The notes beneath the pieces were generated by a model. That model worked only from the letters and a program-made list of their open reading frames with translations. It was not told the DNA's origin and did no database searches. DNA of 64,000 nucleotides, from contig OY992540.1 in assembly GCA_963921195.1 (NCBI GenBank), forward strand, positions 75,009,337 through 75,073,336, written 5' to 3'. Made by a program: the position numbers and the translations under genes. The DNA comes from Pegoplata infirma. Lineage: Eukaryota; Arthropoda; Insecta; Diptera; Anthomyiidae. Position 1 is the first letter of the stretch, and each line of letters starts with the position of its first letter. Shown here piece by piece: positions 32,871 through 44,125 of this stretch.

Positions 32871-33631
32871 CGGTCAAATTCATAATGCTTTAAGGCAGGC
32901 TAATAAAATGTTTATAGTGAAAATTTGCTAAAACATTATTCAAAATCGTTTAAAAGCAGAATATTTATAAAAGGTTTATGGTAGGGTATAGTCTACAATA
33001 AACCTTCGATAAAGTTTGGAGTTGAAAAATCATTCTTTGAGTGGTCAGCATTTAATATTTAACTATCTAAAGATTTAATCAAACATTCTCCTCCCTTGAA
33101 TAGTTTAATTCCATCAATTTCTATTCAATAAATTGAAGATATCTTCAACAATTAACAAATTTAGGATGTTTTCAATAAAAAATGTCAAATATTTGTTAAA
33201 AATTAATTAAAATAAAATAAAACAAAATAGTGATGTACATTCAATCAAAACATATCCGGTATTCGAATATTTTTGTACTCTTTGTATAAAAAAATATTTT
33301 TTCCCTCGTATTTCTATTTCATTTCTATATAACGTTAAGAAAACAATGTTAAACTATTTTTTACTTAATATGAAATTTTTTCTAACTCTTAAATCTGCAA
33401 AACAAATATTTAATTATGACTACCGAGTCAATCGATTCATTATTTTATACATCACAAACAATTAAATGAGAAATAAAGCAAGGGTGTTGCCAACATTAAA
33501 AAGCAAAATTATTAAATTGTTAAAGTACGTTTATGAATACAATTTCTTTAAAAAGGTTTTCTAAAGGTTTATTGTACTTTAACTATTGTGTGCTTTAAAG
33601 CCAAATTACAATTGCCTTATGAATTTGACTG
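32871..33631. mobile_element. MITE with CNGTCAAATTCATAA ends
   Basis: The ends CGGTCAAATTCATAA (32871-32885) and TTATGAATTTGACTG (33617-33631) pair with one mismatch. They are flanked by TAT on both sides (32868-32870 and 33632-33634). The array continues in the same polarity on either side. Subterminal ATAAACC/GGTTTAT blocks also pair. There is no ORF of note. Confidence 0.6.
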
Positions 33632-33770
33632 TATGTCTTTAGTAAAACCTTCGTCTTAAGTAAAAGAATATGTCTAAAATAAAAGGCTATATCTTAGCAA
33701 ACAAGACTACGTCTTTAAAAAAAAGACTACGTCTTAATCAAAAAACTACTTCTTACGTCTTTACCAATTG

Positions 33771-34329
33771 TTTTTCTTATCTGAAACCATTTAAATTTTT
33801 CCAATAAATGTGTTCAAAAAAACTCCTTAAATTTTCTTTAAATTCCCAATATAAAACCAAAATAATTGTATGCTGGAATAAATCTTCTATTATTACTTTA
33901 AGTTTTAATTGTTTAGGTAAATTTCTTTGACTTTATTTCTTTTTTTTTTTTTTGCCAACACTTCCTCTAAATACGATAACAAACAAGAATTTGAATAACT
34001 AAAAAGTATTTTAGAAAGGAAGAAGAATAAATCAAGAAAAAAGTTTGATTTTTTTTTTTAGAAGAATTTTTAATTAGTGCAGAAAAATAGTAGAAAACTG
34101 AAAAAAAAAAACTTTTGGACATACAACATGAAGCAAAAACAAAAGGGGCTTCTTCATTATTAAGCTCAAGATATTGACAGATTTTTAAAAGAAGAATAAA
34201 AGTCTAAAATAAGAAGAAGAAAAAGAAAAATTTGGAGGCAAATAGCGGTGATAGCAAAGTAATTTAAAATAAATGAATGAAAAGCAACGAATGACTTAAC
34301 ACACAAAGTCATATTAAAGTAATTGAAAT
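33771..34329. other. Non-coding DNA at the satellite polarity switch
   Basis: The segment is A-rich and no gene is seen. Satellite units to its left read CTACGTCTT and to its right GACGTAG. Confidence 0.4.
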
Positions 34330-35911
34330 TAAAGATTAGACGTAGTACTTTCGACAAAACGTAGTATTTAAGAAAAGGCGTTTTTACAAACTTCGTAGTA
34401 TTTAATTAAAGGCGCTGTCTTTTATAAATTAGTAGTTTCTAAAAATAAGTAGTATTTTTCAAAAAACACGTAGTCTTTAACAAAAGAATTTATTTTTATA
34501 CAAAGATGTAGTATGTTACAAAAACGCGCATATAAACAAAGACGTAGTAGGATTTATTAGACATAAAATTTTATTAGAAGTGATGTCGTCACTTTTTAAA
34601 ACTTTAATTTACTAAAGGCCTAGTATGTTACTGAAGACGTACGTAGGCTTTTATTAAAGGCATAGTCTTTTACAAAAGGAGTAGTCTTTTACTAAACTCA
34701 TAGTATTTTACTAAAGACGTAGTATTTTACTAAAGACGTAGTATTTTACTAAAGACGTAGTCTTTTACAAAAGACGTAGTCTTTTTTAAAAGATCTAGTT
34801 TTTTACTGAAGACGTAGTCTTTTACTAAAGACGTAGTTTTTGCAAAATATGTAGTCTTATACCCAAGACATAGTCTTTTACCAAAGACGCAGTTTTTTAC
34901 CAAAGACGCAGTTTTTTACTAAAGACGTAGTTTTTTTGCATAATACTTGCCGGTTTATTCATACAAATTATAAGAGATTACTATCGGATTTATTAAACGG
35001 ATTTTTAAAATAAAAAAAAAATCGTTAATAGTTTTAATGAGTACAGCAGGTAGTCTTTAAATAAAGACGTAGCCTTCTACTACAAATTACGTAGTATTTT
35101 ACTAAAGACGTAGTTTTTCAAAAATTTCATAGTATTAAATGAAAGCCACAGTCTTTTATAAAATGAGTAGTTTCTTAAAGGAAATAATCTTTTAAAAACA
35201 CGTTTTTTTTTTAAGAATAAACTTTTTACAAAGATGTAGTATTTTACAAAGACGCAGCTGTTAACAAATGCGTAATACTTTACAAAGGCGTTGTCAAGAA
35301 GTCACTTTGTCACTTGATTTAAAAAGCTTTGATGAAGTAGTCTTTTACTAAAGACGTAGTAGTCTTTTATTAGAGACGGTGTATTTTTCTAAAGACGTAG
35401 TCATTTACTAAAGCCGTGGAATCTTAATAAAGACGTAGCCTTTTATTAAGAACATATACTTTTACTAAAGACGTTGTCCTTTGCTAAAGACTTATTTTAC
35501 TAAAGACGTTGTTTTTTATTGAAGACATAGTATTTTACAAAAGACATAGTATTTTATTAAAGACGTTGTATTTTACTAAAAACGTAGTATTTTACTAAGA
35601 AGTATTATTTTACTAAAGTCGTAGCCTTTTACTAAAGATGTAGTCTTTAACTAATGACGTAGTATTTTACGTTATACGCAGTCTTTTACTAAAGACTTAT
35701 ACATTTACTGAAGATGTAGTCGTTTACAAAATACTTTGTCGTTTACAAAAGACGTAGTCGTTTACAAAATACTTAAACTTTCACTAAGACGTAGTCTTTT
35801 ATTAAAGACGTAGTCTTTAGTACTAAAAAGACGTTGTAGTTTACTAAAAACGTAGTATTTTACTAAAGGCGTAGTCTTTTATAGAAGGCATAGTCTATTA
35901 CTTAAGACATA

Positions 35912-36460
35912 GATTCAAAAAAAACCTTGTCAAATTACTAGAAAAGTCTCGTAATCCCATTTTACCAATATTTGACAGTTTTTCTTGTTTTTTAACAAAT
36001 AATTTTCGATCGAAATTTACATTTATTTTTATAATTTTATAGTTTTTCTTGAAATTTTACAGTTTTTTTTTTGTAATTTTACAAATTTCCAAGATTTTTT
36101 ACAAAAAAAGTCTAGTAAATATACGAGAATTTTTTGTAAGTTTTATTTCGCCAAAAAAGTTGTAAATTTACAATTTTATTGGTAATATAAAATTACAAAA
36201 AAGTTCGTAATTTTTGCTAGGAATTCTCGTAAAATAGGAAGTAGCAAAAAATCTAGTAAAATCACAAAACCTCCTTGTAAGTTTTATAGCGTCGAAAAAT
36301 TTAAAATTTACAAATTAATTGGTACAAAGCTTGTAAAATTAAATTAAAAAATTGTTGGTAAAAAGCTTGTAAAATAACAAGGAATTCTTGTCTCTTCTTG
36401 AGGTAGCAAAAAAAAAAGTTACAAACTTTTCTTGTAATTTTACAAGGTTTTTTTGAATGC
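35912..36460 (+). mobile_element. CTTGTAAAATTAC MITE, copy 2 (complete)
   Basis: The inverted ends are ATTCAAAAAAAACCTTGTC at 35913 and ACAAGGTTTTTTTGAAT ending at about 36458. The interior alternates GGTAAAAAGCTTGTAAAAT and 'GGAATTCTCGTAAAATAGGA', much of it self-complementary. It lies about 180 bp upstream of the splice acceptor of the chitin deacetylase exon. It is non-coding. Confidence 0.75.
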
Positions 36461-36604
36461 ATTTCATTACTTAAGACGTAATCTGTTATTTATAAGGACA
36501 TGGATTTTAAACTTTTTGTAAATTCCCAAAAAAATGTTTTAATTTCTAAAATAGTATTTATTTATTTATTTTAATTATTAAATATTTATTTAACATTTTT
36601 ACTA

Positions 36605-36639
36605 ATTTTCTTTTTTTCCGTTTTCTTATCTAATTTCAG
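36605..36639 (+). promoter_or_regulatory. 3' splice site of the terminal exon
   Basis: A pyrimidine-rich tract (TTTTCTTTTTTTCCGTTTTC) is followed by TAATTTCAG ending at 36639. The coding frame becomes meaningful immediately after it. Confidence 0.8.
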
Positions 36640-36967
36640 TCCCGACGTCTATATTTTAACCATCACTCAAATGTTGCAATATATGACTGATCCTAAAGAA
36701 ACACGTGATGTCTCAAGCATTGAATCTTGGAAATGTGATAAGAGTGTTGCTAATGCTCCTAAACCCTGTAACATTTGGAATACTTGTGCTTTATCGTTTA
36801 AAATACCCGAACAAAATATTACCGATACACGTTATATGGAAACATGTCGCGAATGTCCTAATGTCTATCCCTGGTTAGGTGATGCTGGTGGTACTGGTGT
36901 CCAAGGGCGAGATAGTTACTTAGGAGCCGCACAAGAGACTGAAGGTGAAAATACAGAAGAAAATTAA
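36640..36967 (+). CDS. Cda5: Chitin deacetylase terminal exon (probably Cda5), partial
   Basis: This exon encodes the last 108 residues of a secreted chitin deacetylase-like protein, which acts on cuticle and peritrophic chitin in the extracellular matrix. The exon starts at T36640, the third base of a split codon (phase-2 intron), and reads PDVYILTITQ, then the methionine at 36671. Family hallmarks are the post-catalytic 'VYILTITQMLQYMTDPKET' helix, then 'SWKCD', 'PKPCNIWNTCAL' and 'YMETCRECPNVYPWLGDAGG', with cysteines matching the CDA C-terminus (TCxxCPxxYPWL). The catalytic NodB domain and chitin-binding domains must lie on exons upstream, and none is recognisable in this window. A glutamate-rich tail precedes the TAA. 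Assignment to the Cda5 group is by elimination among the insect CDA groups. Family membership is firm; the paralog is less sure. Confidence 0.8.
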
Positions 36968-37310
36968 ATTTTCTTCAACAAATCCATGAGGCGTGTTTTT
37001 TTGATGAAAAATTAAGTAAATGTGCCAGATTGACAAGTTGTTTTTTGTTAAATATTTTTTTCCTTCTTATTCATTTTTCCAAATTATTTTTCAATTTGTT
37101 TTTCTTAAGTTTTTATTTTTTGATTATTATTTTTCTTTTTATAAATTTTTTTGTTTAAATACTTATTTTTCTTTTTAAAAAACAAAATAGTTGTTAAGTC
37201 TTAAAAAAAACAAGTAAATGAAGAAGCAACCAACCACAATAAAGAAAAATTCGTGTCAACTTTGTTAGTAAATAAGTTATCAATAAAGTTACTTTTTTAT
37301 AAAAAAAAAA
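36968..37310 (+). other. Probable 3' UTR of the chitin deacetylase gene, with poly(A) signals
   Basis: AT-rich sequence follows the stop codon. AATAAA occurs at 37238-37243 and 37282-37287, the latter just before a long A run. The cleavage site is inferred at about 37300. Confidence 0.55.
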
Positions 37311-37689
37311 AAAACTTTTTTTTAATATTTTCTTTCTTAAGATTTTCATTATTTACACCTTTACGACAGCTGGGACCTTTTTAACAGAGGAGAAAATAAT
37401 AATAAGAATAATAATCTTTAGCTGTTTATTAACCCCAATGATAATAAGAAACACACAAAATATAAAATATAAATATTTGCATAATAAAAGTACTGGACAC
37501 AGTTTATTAAAATTTTTTTTTTCTTCTTTAACAAAATCATGCCTTCAAGACAATTGACAATTTTTTACAGCTTTTAAAAATAACGGAAAAACAAAAGATT
37601 TTATAACGCATTTAGACTAGATTTACAATTTTTGTTAAACAAGAAATCGATGATTTATTCAGATTAAGCAATTACCAGAATTTTCGCCG
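37311..37689. other. AT-rich intergenic DNA
   Basis: No gene or repeat family is recognised. It ends where the GACGTAG satellite resumes. Confidence 0.4.
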
Positions 37690-37728
37690 AAAACGTACTA
37701 AAGACGTAGTCATTTTACTAAAGACGTA

Positions 37729-38045
37729 CACACAAAAAAACCTTGTCAAATTACTAGAAAAAGTTTTATCAATACTTGACAGTTTTCATTGTTTTTAAAA
37801 GACAATTTCGACTCGAAATTTACAGTTTATTTTGTAATTTTACAAATTTTACAAAAATAAATTAGTAAATATAGGAAAACTCCTTGTTAGTTTTATTTCG
37901 CCAAAAAAGTTGTAAATTTACAATTTTACTGGTAAAAAGCTTGTTAAATTACAAAAAAAAATCGTAATTTTTACTAGGAATTCTCGTAAAATAGGAAGTA
38001 GCACAAAATCTAGTAAAGTTACGAAGCCTCCTTGTAAATTTTATT
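37729..38045 (+). mobile_element. CTTGTAAAATTAC MITE, copy 3 (3' truncated)
   Basis: It starts ACACACAAAAAAACCTTGTC and follows copy 2 through 'GGAATTCTCGTAAAATAGGA' and 'CCTCCTTGTAAATTTTATT', then breaks into GACGTAG satellite. The right terminal repeat is missing. Confidence 0.7.
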
Positions 38046-38499
38046 TCTAATAAAGACGTAGTCTTTTTACAAAAGGCGTAGTCATTTTACAAACGACATA
38101 ATCTTTTTACAAAAGACGTAGTCTTTTTACATAAGACGTAGTCTTTTTAAAAAAATACGTAGTCATTTTACAAAAGACGTAGTCTTTTTAAAAAAAGATG
38201 TAGTCTTTTTTTAAAAAAAACGTACTATTTTACAAAAGACGCAGTCTTTTTACTAACGACGTAGCCTTTTTACTAAAGACGTAGACTAAGACGTAGAGTT
38301 TTTGCTAAAGACGTGAGGGGCGTATCCAGGAATTTTTTTCGGAGGGAACCCAACAATTATTTTTTTACCAACAATTTTTTATATCAGCACATGTTTTAAA
38401 ATTTGTTCCCGAACGTCATTCCCTTGAACTAAATGTAACTGAATCAGAGAAATCAAATTCGTATAAATTTTTCCTTAAAAACTCCACAAAAGAAATTTA

Positions 38500-38762
38500 G
38501 GCGGCAAAAAAAATCACCCTTGACATACAGCTGGCTGTCTTCATACAATTTTTCAAAATGTCCCCAATGACATGTCAGCATTTGGTCAGTAGTTGGTCAG
38601 CTGTTGTTTAAACGAATTGTTGATGGCCACCGATACTGGTGGGCACTGCTGATCTACTGCTGACATGTCATTGGGGGCATTTGGAGAAATTGTATTAAGA
38701 TGTCACCAATTTCATAAAGGGAGATTCAGCGTATGTCAGCGGTGATTTTATTTTGCCAACTG
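38500..38762. mobile_element. Foldback MITE, about 260 bp
   Basis: The outer ends GGCAAAAAAAATCACC and GGTGATTTTATTTTGCC pair imperfectly, each next to TGACATAC or GTATGTCA. Inner arms centred on CCCCAATGACATGTCAGCA pair with TGCTGACATGTCATTGGGGG. It is non-coding and directly precedes INE-like copy D. Confidence 0.65.
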
Positions 38763-38770
38763 GGTTATAG

Positions 38771-39469
38771 AACAAGTGAGAGTGTTAATTCGGCTTTGCC
38801 TAATCTTTTATAAACTCCAAAACGTAAACAAAACTAAAACAAAATCCATGGGCATTTTTTTGAGGGGTTTGGTGGAAGACGTTGGGGCCACCTTCCCCCC
38901 TTGCCGTAGGTTTTATAATATGGATTTATTATGATTCCTGCAATTACTTAATCTAATTAATCATTATTAAAATACATTTTATATATCCACGCCCACAAAA
39001 GCGGGATGTTAAAACTTTTATTTATTTTTTTTTATCCGCTGGGTCCAAATCCGGGATATTTAACTTCTTTTGACACAAAAACGTTGAATTTGCTTAACAA
39101 AAGTACAAAAAATTCTTCAAAAAAAGGCGGGTTTTCTGAGGTTGGTTTAGTTCTTCAAGGGGGAATTTTTTCCCCTTGGTCCGATTTTGGCCATTTCCGA
39201 ACTTAACATATTCTTGTCAAACTTCGGAAGTCAAGCTCTTATATTTTGGACTGTATCGTGTCCTCTACAGACGGACGGTCGGACGGACATCGCTAGAATG
39301 TCTAAGATTCGATCACTGATCAATAACATATACACTTTATGGGGTCCTAGACCGATATTTCGATCAATAATATATATACTTTATGGGGTCCTAGACCGAT
39401 ATTTCGATTCGTTACACACGGAATGACAAAGTGAGTATACCCCCATACTGTAGTTGGAGGGTATAAAAA
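38771..39469 (+). mobile_element. INE-1/Helentron-like element, copy D (near complete)
   Basis: The 5' end is ACAAGTGAGAGTGTTAATTC with the hairpin mutated to TTCGGCTTTGCCTAA. It includes the internal CCACGCCCACAAAAGCGGG block, a GGACGGACATCGCTAGAATG stretch, ACTTTATGGGGTCCTAGACC, 'TTACACACGGAATGACAAAG' and the terminal TTGGAGGGTATAAAAA. A 46-bp segment around ACTTTATGGGGTC is tandemly duplicated (39315-39405). It carries no protein gene. Confidence 0.75.
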
Positions 39470-40535
39470 GTCTCAGGTTCAGAGACTATAGAAAAGTCTC
39501 AGATTCTGAGACATTTTTCGAATAAAAAAAGTCTCAGAATCTGAGACGTTTTCTCATAGAAAAAGTCTTAGATGTTGGACATTTTTATTAAGAAAAATTT
39601 TTAGTCTCAGAAAATTTTAAGTATTAGATTCTGAAACATTTTTCCTTTAGAAAAAGTCGCAGATTCTGAGCCATTTTTTATAAAAAAAAGTCTCAGATTT
39701 TGAGACATTTTTTCTATAGAAAAGTTTCAGATTCTGAGACATTTTTCCTATAGATAAAGTGTCAGTTTCCTATAAAAAAATTTCAGATTCTGCAACAACA
39801 TTTTTTATATAGAAAAAGTCCCAGATTCTGAGACATATTTCCTATAGAAAACGTTTCAGATTCTGATACATTTTTCCTTTAGAAAAAGTCTCAGATTCTG
39901 AGAATCTGAGACTTTCAGATTCCTATAGAAAAAGTCTCAGATTCTAAAACATTTTTCCTTTAAAAAAAAGTCTCAGATTCTGAGTCATTTCTCTTATAGA
40001 AAAGTCTCAGATTCTGAGACATTTTTTTATAGAAAAAGTCTGAGATTCTGAGACATTTTTCCCATAGAAAATGTCTCAGATTCTAAGACATTTTTCTTAT
40101 AGAAAAAGTCTCAGATTCTGAGACATTTTTCTTACAGAAAAAGTCTCAGAATCTGAGAATTTTTCTATAGGAAAAATCTATCAGAATCAGATTCTGAGAC
40201 ATTTTTCCTATAGAAAAAGTCTTAGATTCTGAAACATTTTTCTTATAGAAAAAGTCTCAGATTCTGAGACAATTTTCTTATAGAAAAGTCTCAGATTCTG
40301 AGACATTTTTTTTATAGAAAAATTCTCAAATTCTGAGACATTTTTCCTATAGAAAAAGTCTCAGATTCAGAGACATTTTTCCTATAGAAAAAGTCTCAAA
40401 TTCTGAGACATTTTTCTATAGAAAAATTCTCAGATTCTGAGACATTTTTCCTATAGAAAAAGTCTCAGATTCTGTAGCATTTTTCCTATAGAAAAAGTCT
40501 CAGATTCTGTAGCATTTTTCCTTTAGAAAAAGCTT
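39470..40535 (+). repeat. 35-bp palindromic satellite (GTCTCAGA-T-TCTGAGAC)
   Basis: About 30 units of AGTCTCAGATTCTGAGACAT plus TTTTCCTATAGAAAA repeat with small indels. Each unit contains a perfect 8-bp inverted repeat around a single T, so the array could form serial short hairpins. The array abuts INE-like copy D, suggesting it may have expanded from there. A degenerate outlier occurs at 59150-59265. Confidence 0.88.
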
Positions 40536-41894
40536 TAGACATACGTAGGTTTTTTGAAAATGTTTCATGTAATGTCTATCAAATTACGTTCCAATGACGT
40601 AGTAGCTTACAATTAGTTGAATATAGCAATTTTTAGGTCACCTAAACGCATTCATAAAAAAAATTGGAAACACGTGCTGTAGCGGTTAAAATTACAACTC
40701 ACAAAAAATATAAGTAAGAAATTTAAGATTATTTTTACCAAAACCTTATTGTAAAGAGGCAAGAGGGTAAACAAAAGTTGGTTTTTAACTTAACAATGAC
40801 TGCATTAAATTAGTTCAAACAATGGACATGATGATGATGAAGAATGTTATTAACATTTTTGTTTGTAAAAATTTTAAGAGATTTTTTTTTTGGCTGTTTG
40901 TATTATGAATTGGAATTTTTCATCAAGAAAGACATTATCCCAGAGATTACTGAAATATTTGAAGTAAATAGGCATAAGACGAAAAACGTGAATAATTTTA
41001 TGAAAAACAATTTAAAACGTGTAATTTTTTAACTGCAGATGGTTTACAATTGTTAAATCAAAATTTAATAAAAATCTTTTAATGAGATTTTTAATCTTAA
41101 ATTGGATTGTTTTTATGTTAAGAGTTCGGAAAAGAGTTGGCTGCTTTATGCCAATTGAGACAGTACAGTACTGACAATGAGTCAAACAGTTCCCGATGGT
41201 TTGTGTAAAAAATCAGTGTATACTTTGAGGCGCATAGAAAAATATTAATTGTCATTTTTAGAAATTTTTTAAAAAACGTCAAAAATCATTCTTCTCATTG
41301 TCAGTGGTATAAAAAAATAAAATCTTTTGATTTCCAAAAAAAAATGGAAAAAGTCGTAAGCTTTTTAAAGTAAGTAAATGATTCTAGCTCCTCCTAAATA
41401 TGTGCTTTAAAAAATTTTTTTTTTTACAAATAAAGGTCAATTGTCACGATAAAACTATATAAGACGATTTTCAATGTATTATGTAAAAAATGCCTGCGAA
41501 TTTTGTACTCTTGCCCAAAACATTAAAATTTAATGATTAAATCATGATAATATTATGCGGAAGATTTGGGTGTACTTGCCAAAGCAAAGTTTTTTTTAGA
41601 AAAAATAATGTTATATTACTTTGCTATTCCCCATTAAAAAACCAAAAGAACTGTACATTTCGTAAGTGAGTGCAAAAAAGTGTTTTTACATTTTGGAGAG
41701 TATAAAAGATTCGGCACCAAAGAATATAACACTCTAACTTGTTTTATGTACATTTGATAAACAAATGGAAAATTTTCATGCGAAAAGCTTAGACTTGGTA
41801 AAAAAGTAGTTTTCGTAAAAAAAAATATTTTTTTCACGAAAAAATTATTTTTTTCACGGAAAACAAAATTATGTTAAAAAAATTTAATGAACCA
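40536..41894. other. Non-coding DNA with one INE-like fragment
   Basis: No gene is seen. At 41690-41755 there is a minus-strand INE-like 5' end (GGAGAGTATAAAAGATTCGG, TAACACTCTAACTTG). Sequence around 41215-41330 shares weak similarity with 44360-44470. Confidence 0.45.
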
Positions 41895-42729
41895 AAATTT
41901 TGGGTGAAAAAAAATGTTGATGAAAAAAAGTTTTTGATGAAAAGAAAAATTTTTTGACCCGGCTAATTATAATGTATACAAGCTCATGTACGATCATATA
42001 TGATAATTTATGTTAAGGGTGGGCCAATATATGATCGCATATTATCATATGTTTTACCATATATGGTCATTTATTGAATAAGCGCCAATTTTAATATATG
42101 TTCATATCTGATCATATATGTTTTCGAATTAATGATGTATGGTCAGATGTGTTCATATATGCTCATATACAATTCATTTTTAGCCGGGGATGTAAAAAAA
42201 ATTGATGAAAAAAAAAATTTTTTGGTGAGAAAAAAATTGATAAAAAAAATTTGATAAAAAATTTGATGAAAAAATTGATGAAAAAAAATATGATAAAAAA
42301 AAAATTTTTGATGAAAAAGAAAAAAATTTGATGGAAAAAAAAATTATGAAAAAAAAAAATCATGAAAAAAAAAATTTATGAAAAAAAATTGATGAAAAAA
42401 AAAAATTTATAAAAAAAAATTATGAAAAAAAAAACAAAATGATAAAAAAACAAAAGTTTGACGAAAAAAAATTTTGATGAAAAAAAGTTTTTGATGAAAA
42501 GAAAAATTTTTTGATGTAAAAAAATTGATGAAAAAAAAACTTTTTTGGTGAGAAAAAAATTGATAATAAAAAATTTGATAAAAAATTTGATGAAAAAAAA
42601 TATGATAAAAAAATTTTTGATGAAAAAGAAAAAAATTTGATGAAAAAAAAAATAAATTTATGAAAAAAAAATCATGAAAAAAAATTTAATGAAAAAAAGT
42701 TGATGAAAAAAAAAATTTTGATAAAAAAA
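41895..42729 (+). repeat. (GATGAAAAAAATT)n low-complexity array, left part
   Basis: The array is irregular GATGAAAAAA/ATGAAAAAAAAATT repetition. An AT-rich ATATATGATCATAT-type segment lies at 41965-42180. ORFs on the minus strand (Phe-rich) are artefacts of poly-A tracts. Confidence 0.75.
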
Positions 42730-43406
42730 CACAAGTAAAAGTGTTAAATTCGGCTGTGCCGAATCTTTTATACCCTCCAACACGTTAAAAATTTAAAAAA
42801 AAAACGCAGGGGCGTCTTTTTTTTTTTGGTGGGGGGGGGCGAGGGGGTCGGCGGAGTTGGTGGAGGAGACCTGTACCCCCGCTATACATGTTAACAAATT
42901 ATTTGTTAATGATATTTACGCTTAAATAATAAATTTTTATCGTTATTTTTAATTAATGTCTATAACCACGCCCCCAAAGGGGGCCGGCCTGAAAAAAATC
43001 GGATTTTCTAACCCCTTGGTCAAAGCGCAGGTATACAAATATGGCATACAAATGTTACATTTGTTGAGCAAAAATTAAAAAAAAATCGTAAAAATATCGT
43101 ATTTTTTAGGGGCCGTTTTAGTTCTTCAAGGGGGAACTTTTTCCCCCCTGGTCCGATTTTGCCCATCTTCGAACTTAACCTTACCAGTAACATTCGAGAT
43201 ATTCCTTCCCAATTTCAGAGGTCTAGCTCTTTTGCTTTGGATTGCATCGTTATTTCTACAGACGGACGGACATCGCTAGAATGTCTTAGATTCTATCATG
43301 GATCAATATTATATACACTTTGTGGGGTCCCCGACCGATATTTCGATGTGTTACACACGGAATGACAAAGTGAGTATACCCCCATAATGTGGTTGGAGGG
43401 TATAAT
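42730..43406 (+). mobile_element. INE-1/Helentron-like element, copy E (complete)
   Basis: The 5' part reads CAAGTAAAAGTGTTAAATTC, then the hairpin TTCGGCTGTGCCGAA and TTTTATACCCTCCA. The 3' end is ACACGGAATGACAAAGTGAG followed by GGTTGGAGGGTATAA. TTATACCCTCCA and TGGAGGGTATAA form subterminal inverted repeats. It is inserted into the GATGAAAA array, which continues on both sides, so its ends are well defined. It is about 677 bp and non-coding. Confidence 0.8.
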
Positions 43407-44125
43407 AAAATGATGAAAAAAAAAAAGTTTTTGATGAAAATAAAAATTTTTTGATGTAAAAAAAAATTAATGAAAAAAAATATGAAAAACAAAATTTTTT
43501 GGTGAGAAAAAAATTGATAATAAAAAATTTGATAAAAAAATTTGATGAAAAAAAATTGATGAAAAAAAATATGATAAAAAAAATTTAAATGAAAAATTAA
43601 TATAAAAAAACTTTGGATGAAAAAAAACATTTTTGATGAAAAAGAAAAAAATTTGATGAAAAAAAAAAAAAAAATTATGAAAAAAAAAAAAATTTATGAA
43701 AAAAAAATTTTAAGAAAAAAAACTTATGAAAAAAAAATTTGATAAAAAAAAATGATGCAAAAAAAAATAAAATGATGAAAAAACAAAATTTTGATGAAAA
43801 AAAAAAAAAAATTATGAAAAAAAAAAAAAATTATGAAAAAAAAGAAAAATTGATGAAAAATAAAAAAAAAATTGATGACAAAAAAAAAAATTATGAAAAA
43901 AAAAATTGATGAAAAAAATTGATGAAAAAAATTTGATAAAAAAAAAATTATGAAAAAATAAAGTTTGATGAAAAAAATTTATGAAAAAAAAAACAATTTT
44001 ATGAAAAAAAAGAAAAATTGATGAAAAACAAAAAAAAAATTGATGAAAAAGAAATTGATGAAAAAAAAAATTGATGAAAAAAAAAAAATTGATGAAAAAA
44101 AAAATTGATGAAAAAAAAAAATTTA
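43407..44125 (+). repeat. (GATGAAAAAAATT)n low-complexity array, right part
   Basis: It continues the array left of copy E. Unit boundaries are irregular because of variable A-tract length. Confidence 0.75.

Larger units (their letters stand above)
30727..33770 (-). repeat. AAGACGTAGTCTT satellite, left arrays (minus polarity)
   Basis: Three array pieces (about 30727-30890, 32520-32870 and 33632-33770) repeat variants of TAAAAGACTACGTCTTTAG. This is the reverse complement of the unit to the right of 34.3 kb. The pieces are separated by TIR-bounded insertions at 30891-32519 and 32871-33631. Confidence 0.7.
34330..38325 (+). repeat. AAGACGTAGTCTT satellite, right arrays (plus polarity)
   Basis: The main block is 34330-35911, with remnants at 36466-36482, 37690-37728 and 38045-38325. 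It repeats ACTAAAGACGTAGTCTTTT with a period of 19-20 bp. The core AAGAC-GTA-GTCTT is a short palindrome with an asymmetric GTA centre. The array is interrupted by two CTTGTAAAATTAC MITEs and by the terminal exon and 3' UTR of the host gene, so satellite lies on both sides of the exon. Confidence 0.8.

Noticed and set aside
42163..43630. Phe-rich minus-strand proteins
   Set aside because: They are translations of poly-A/GATG low-complexity sequence.
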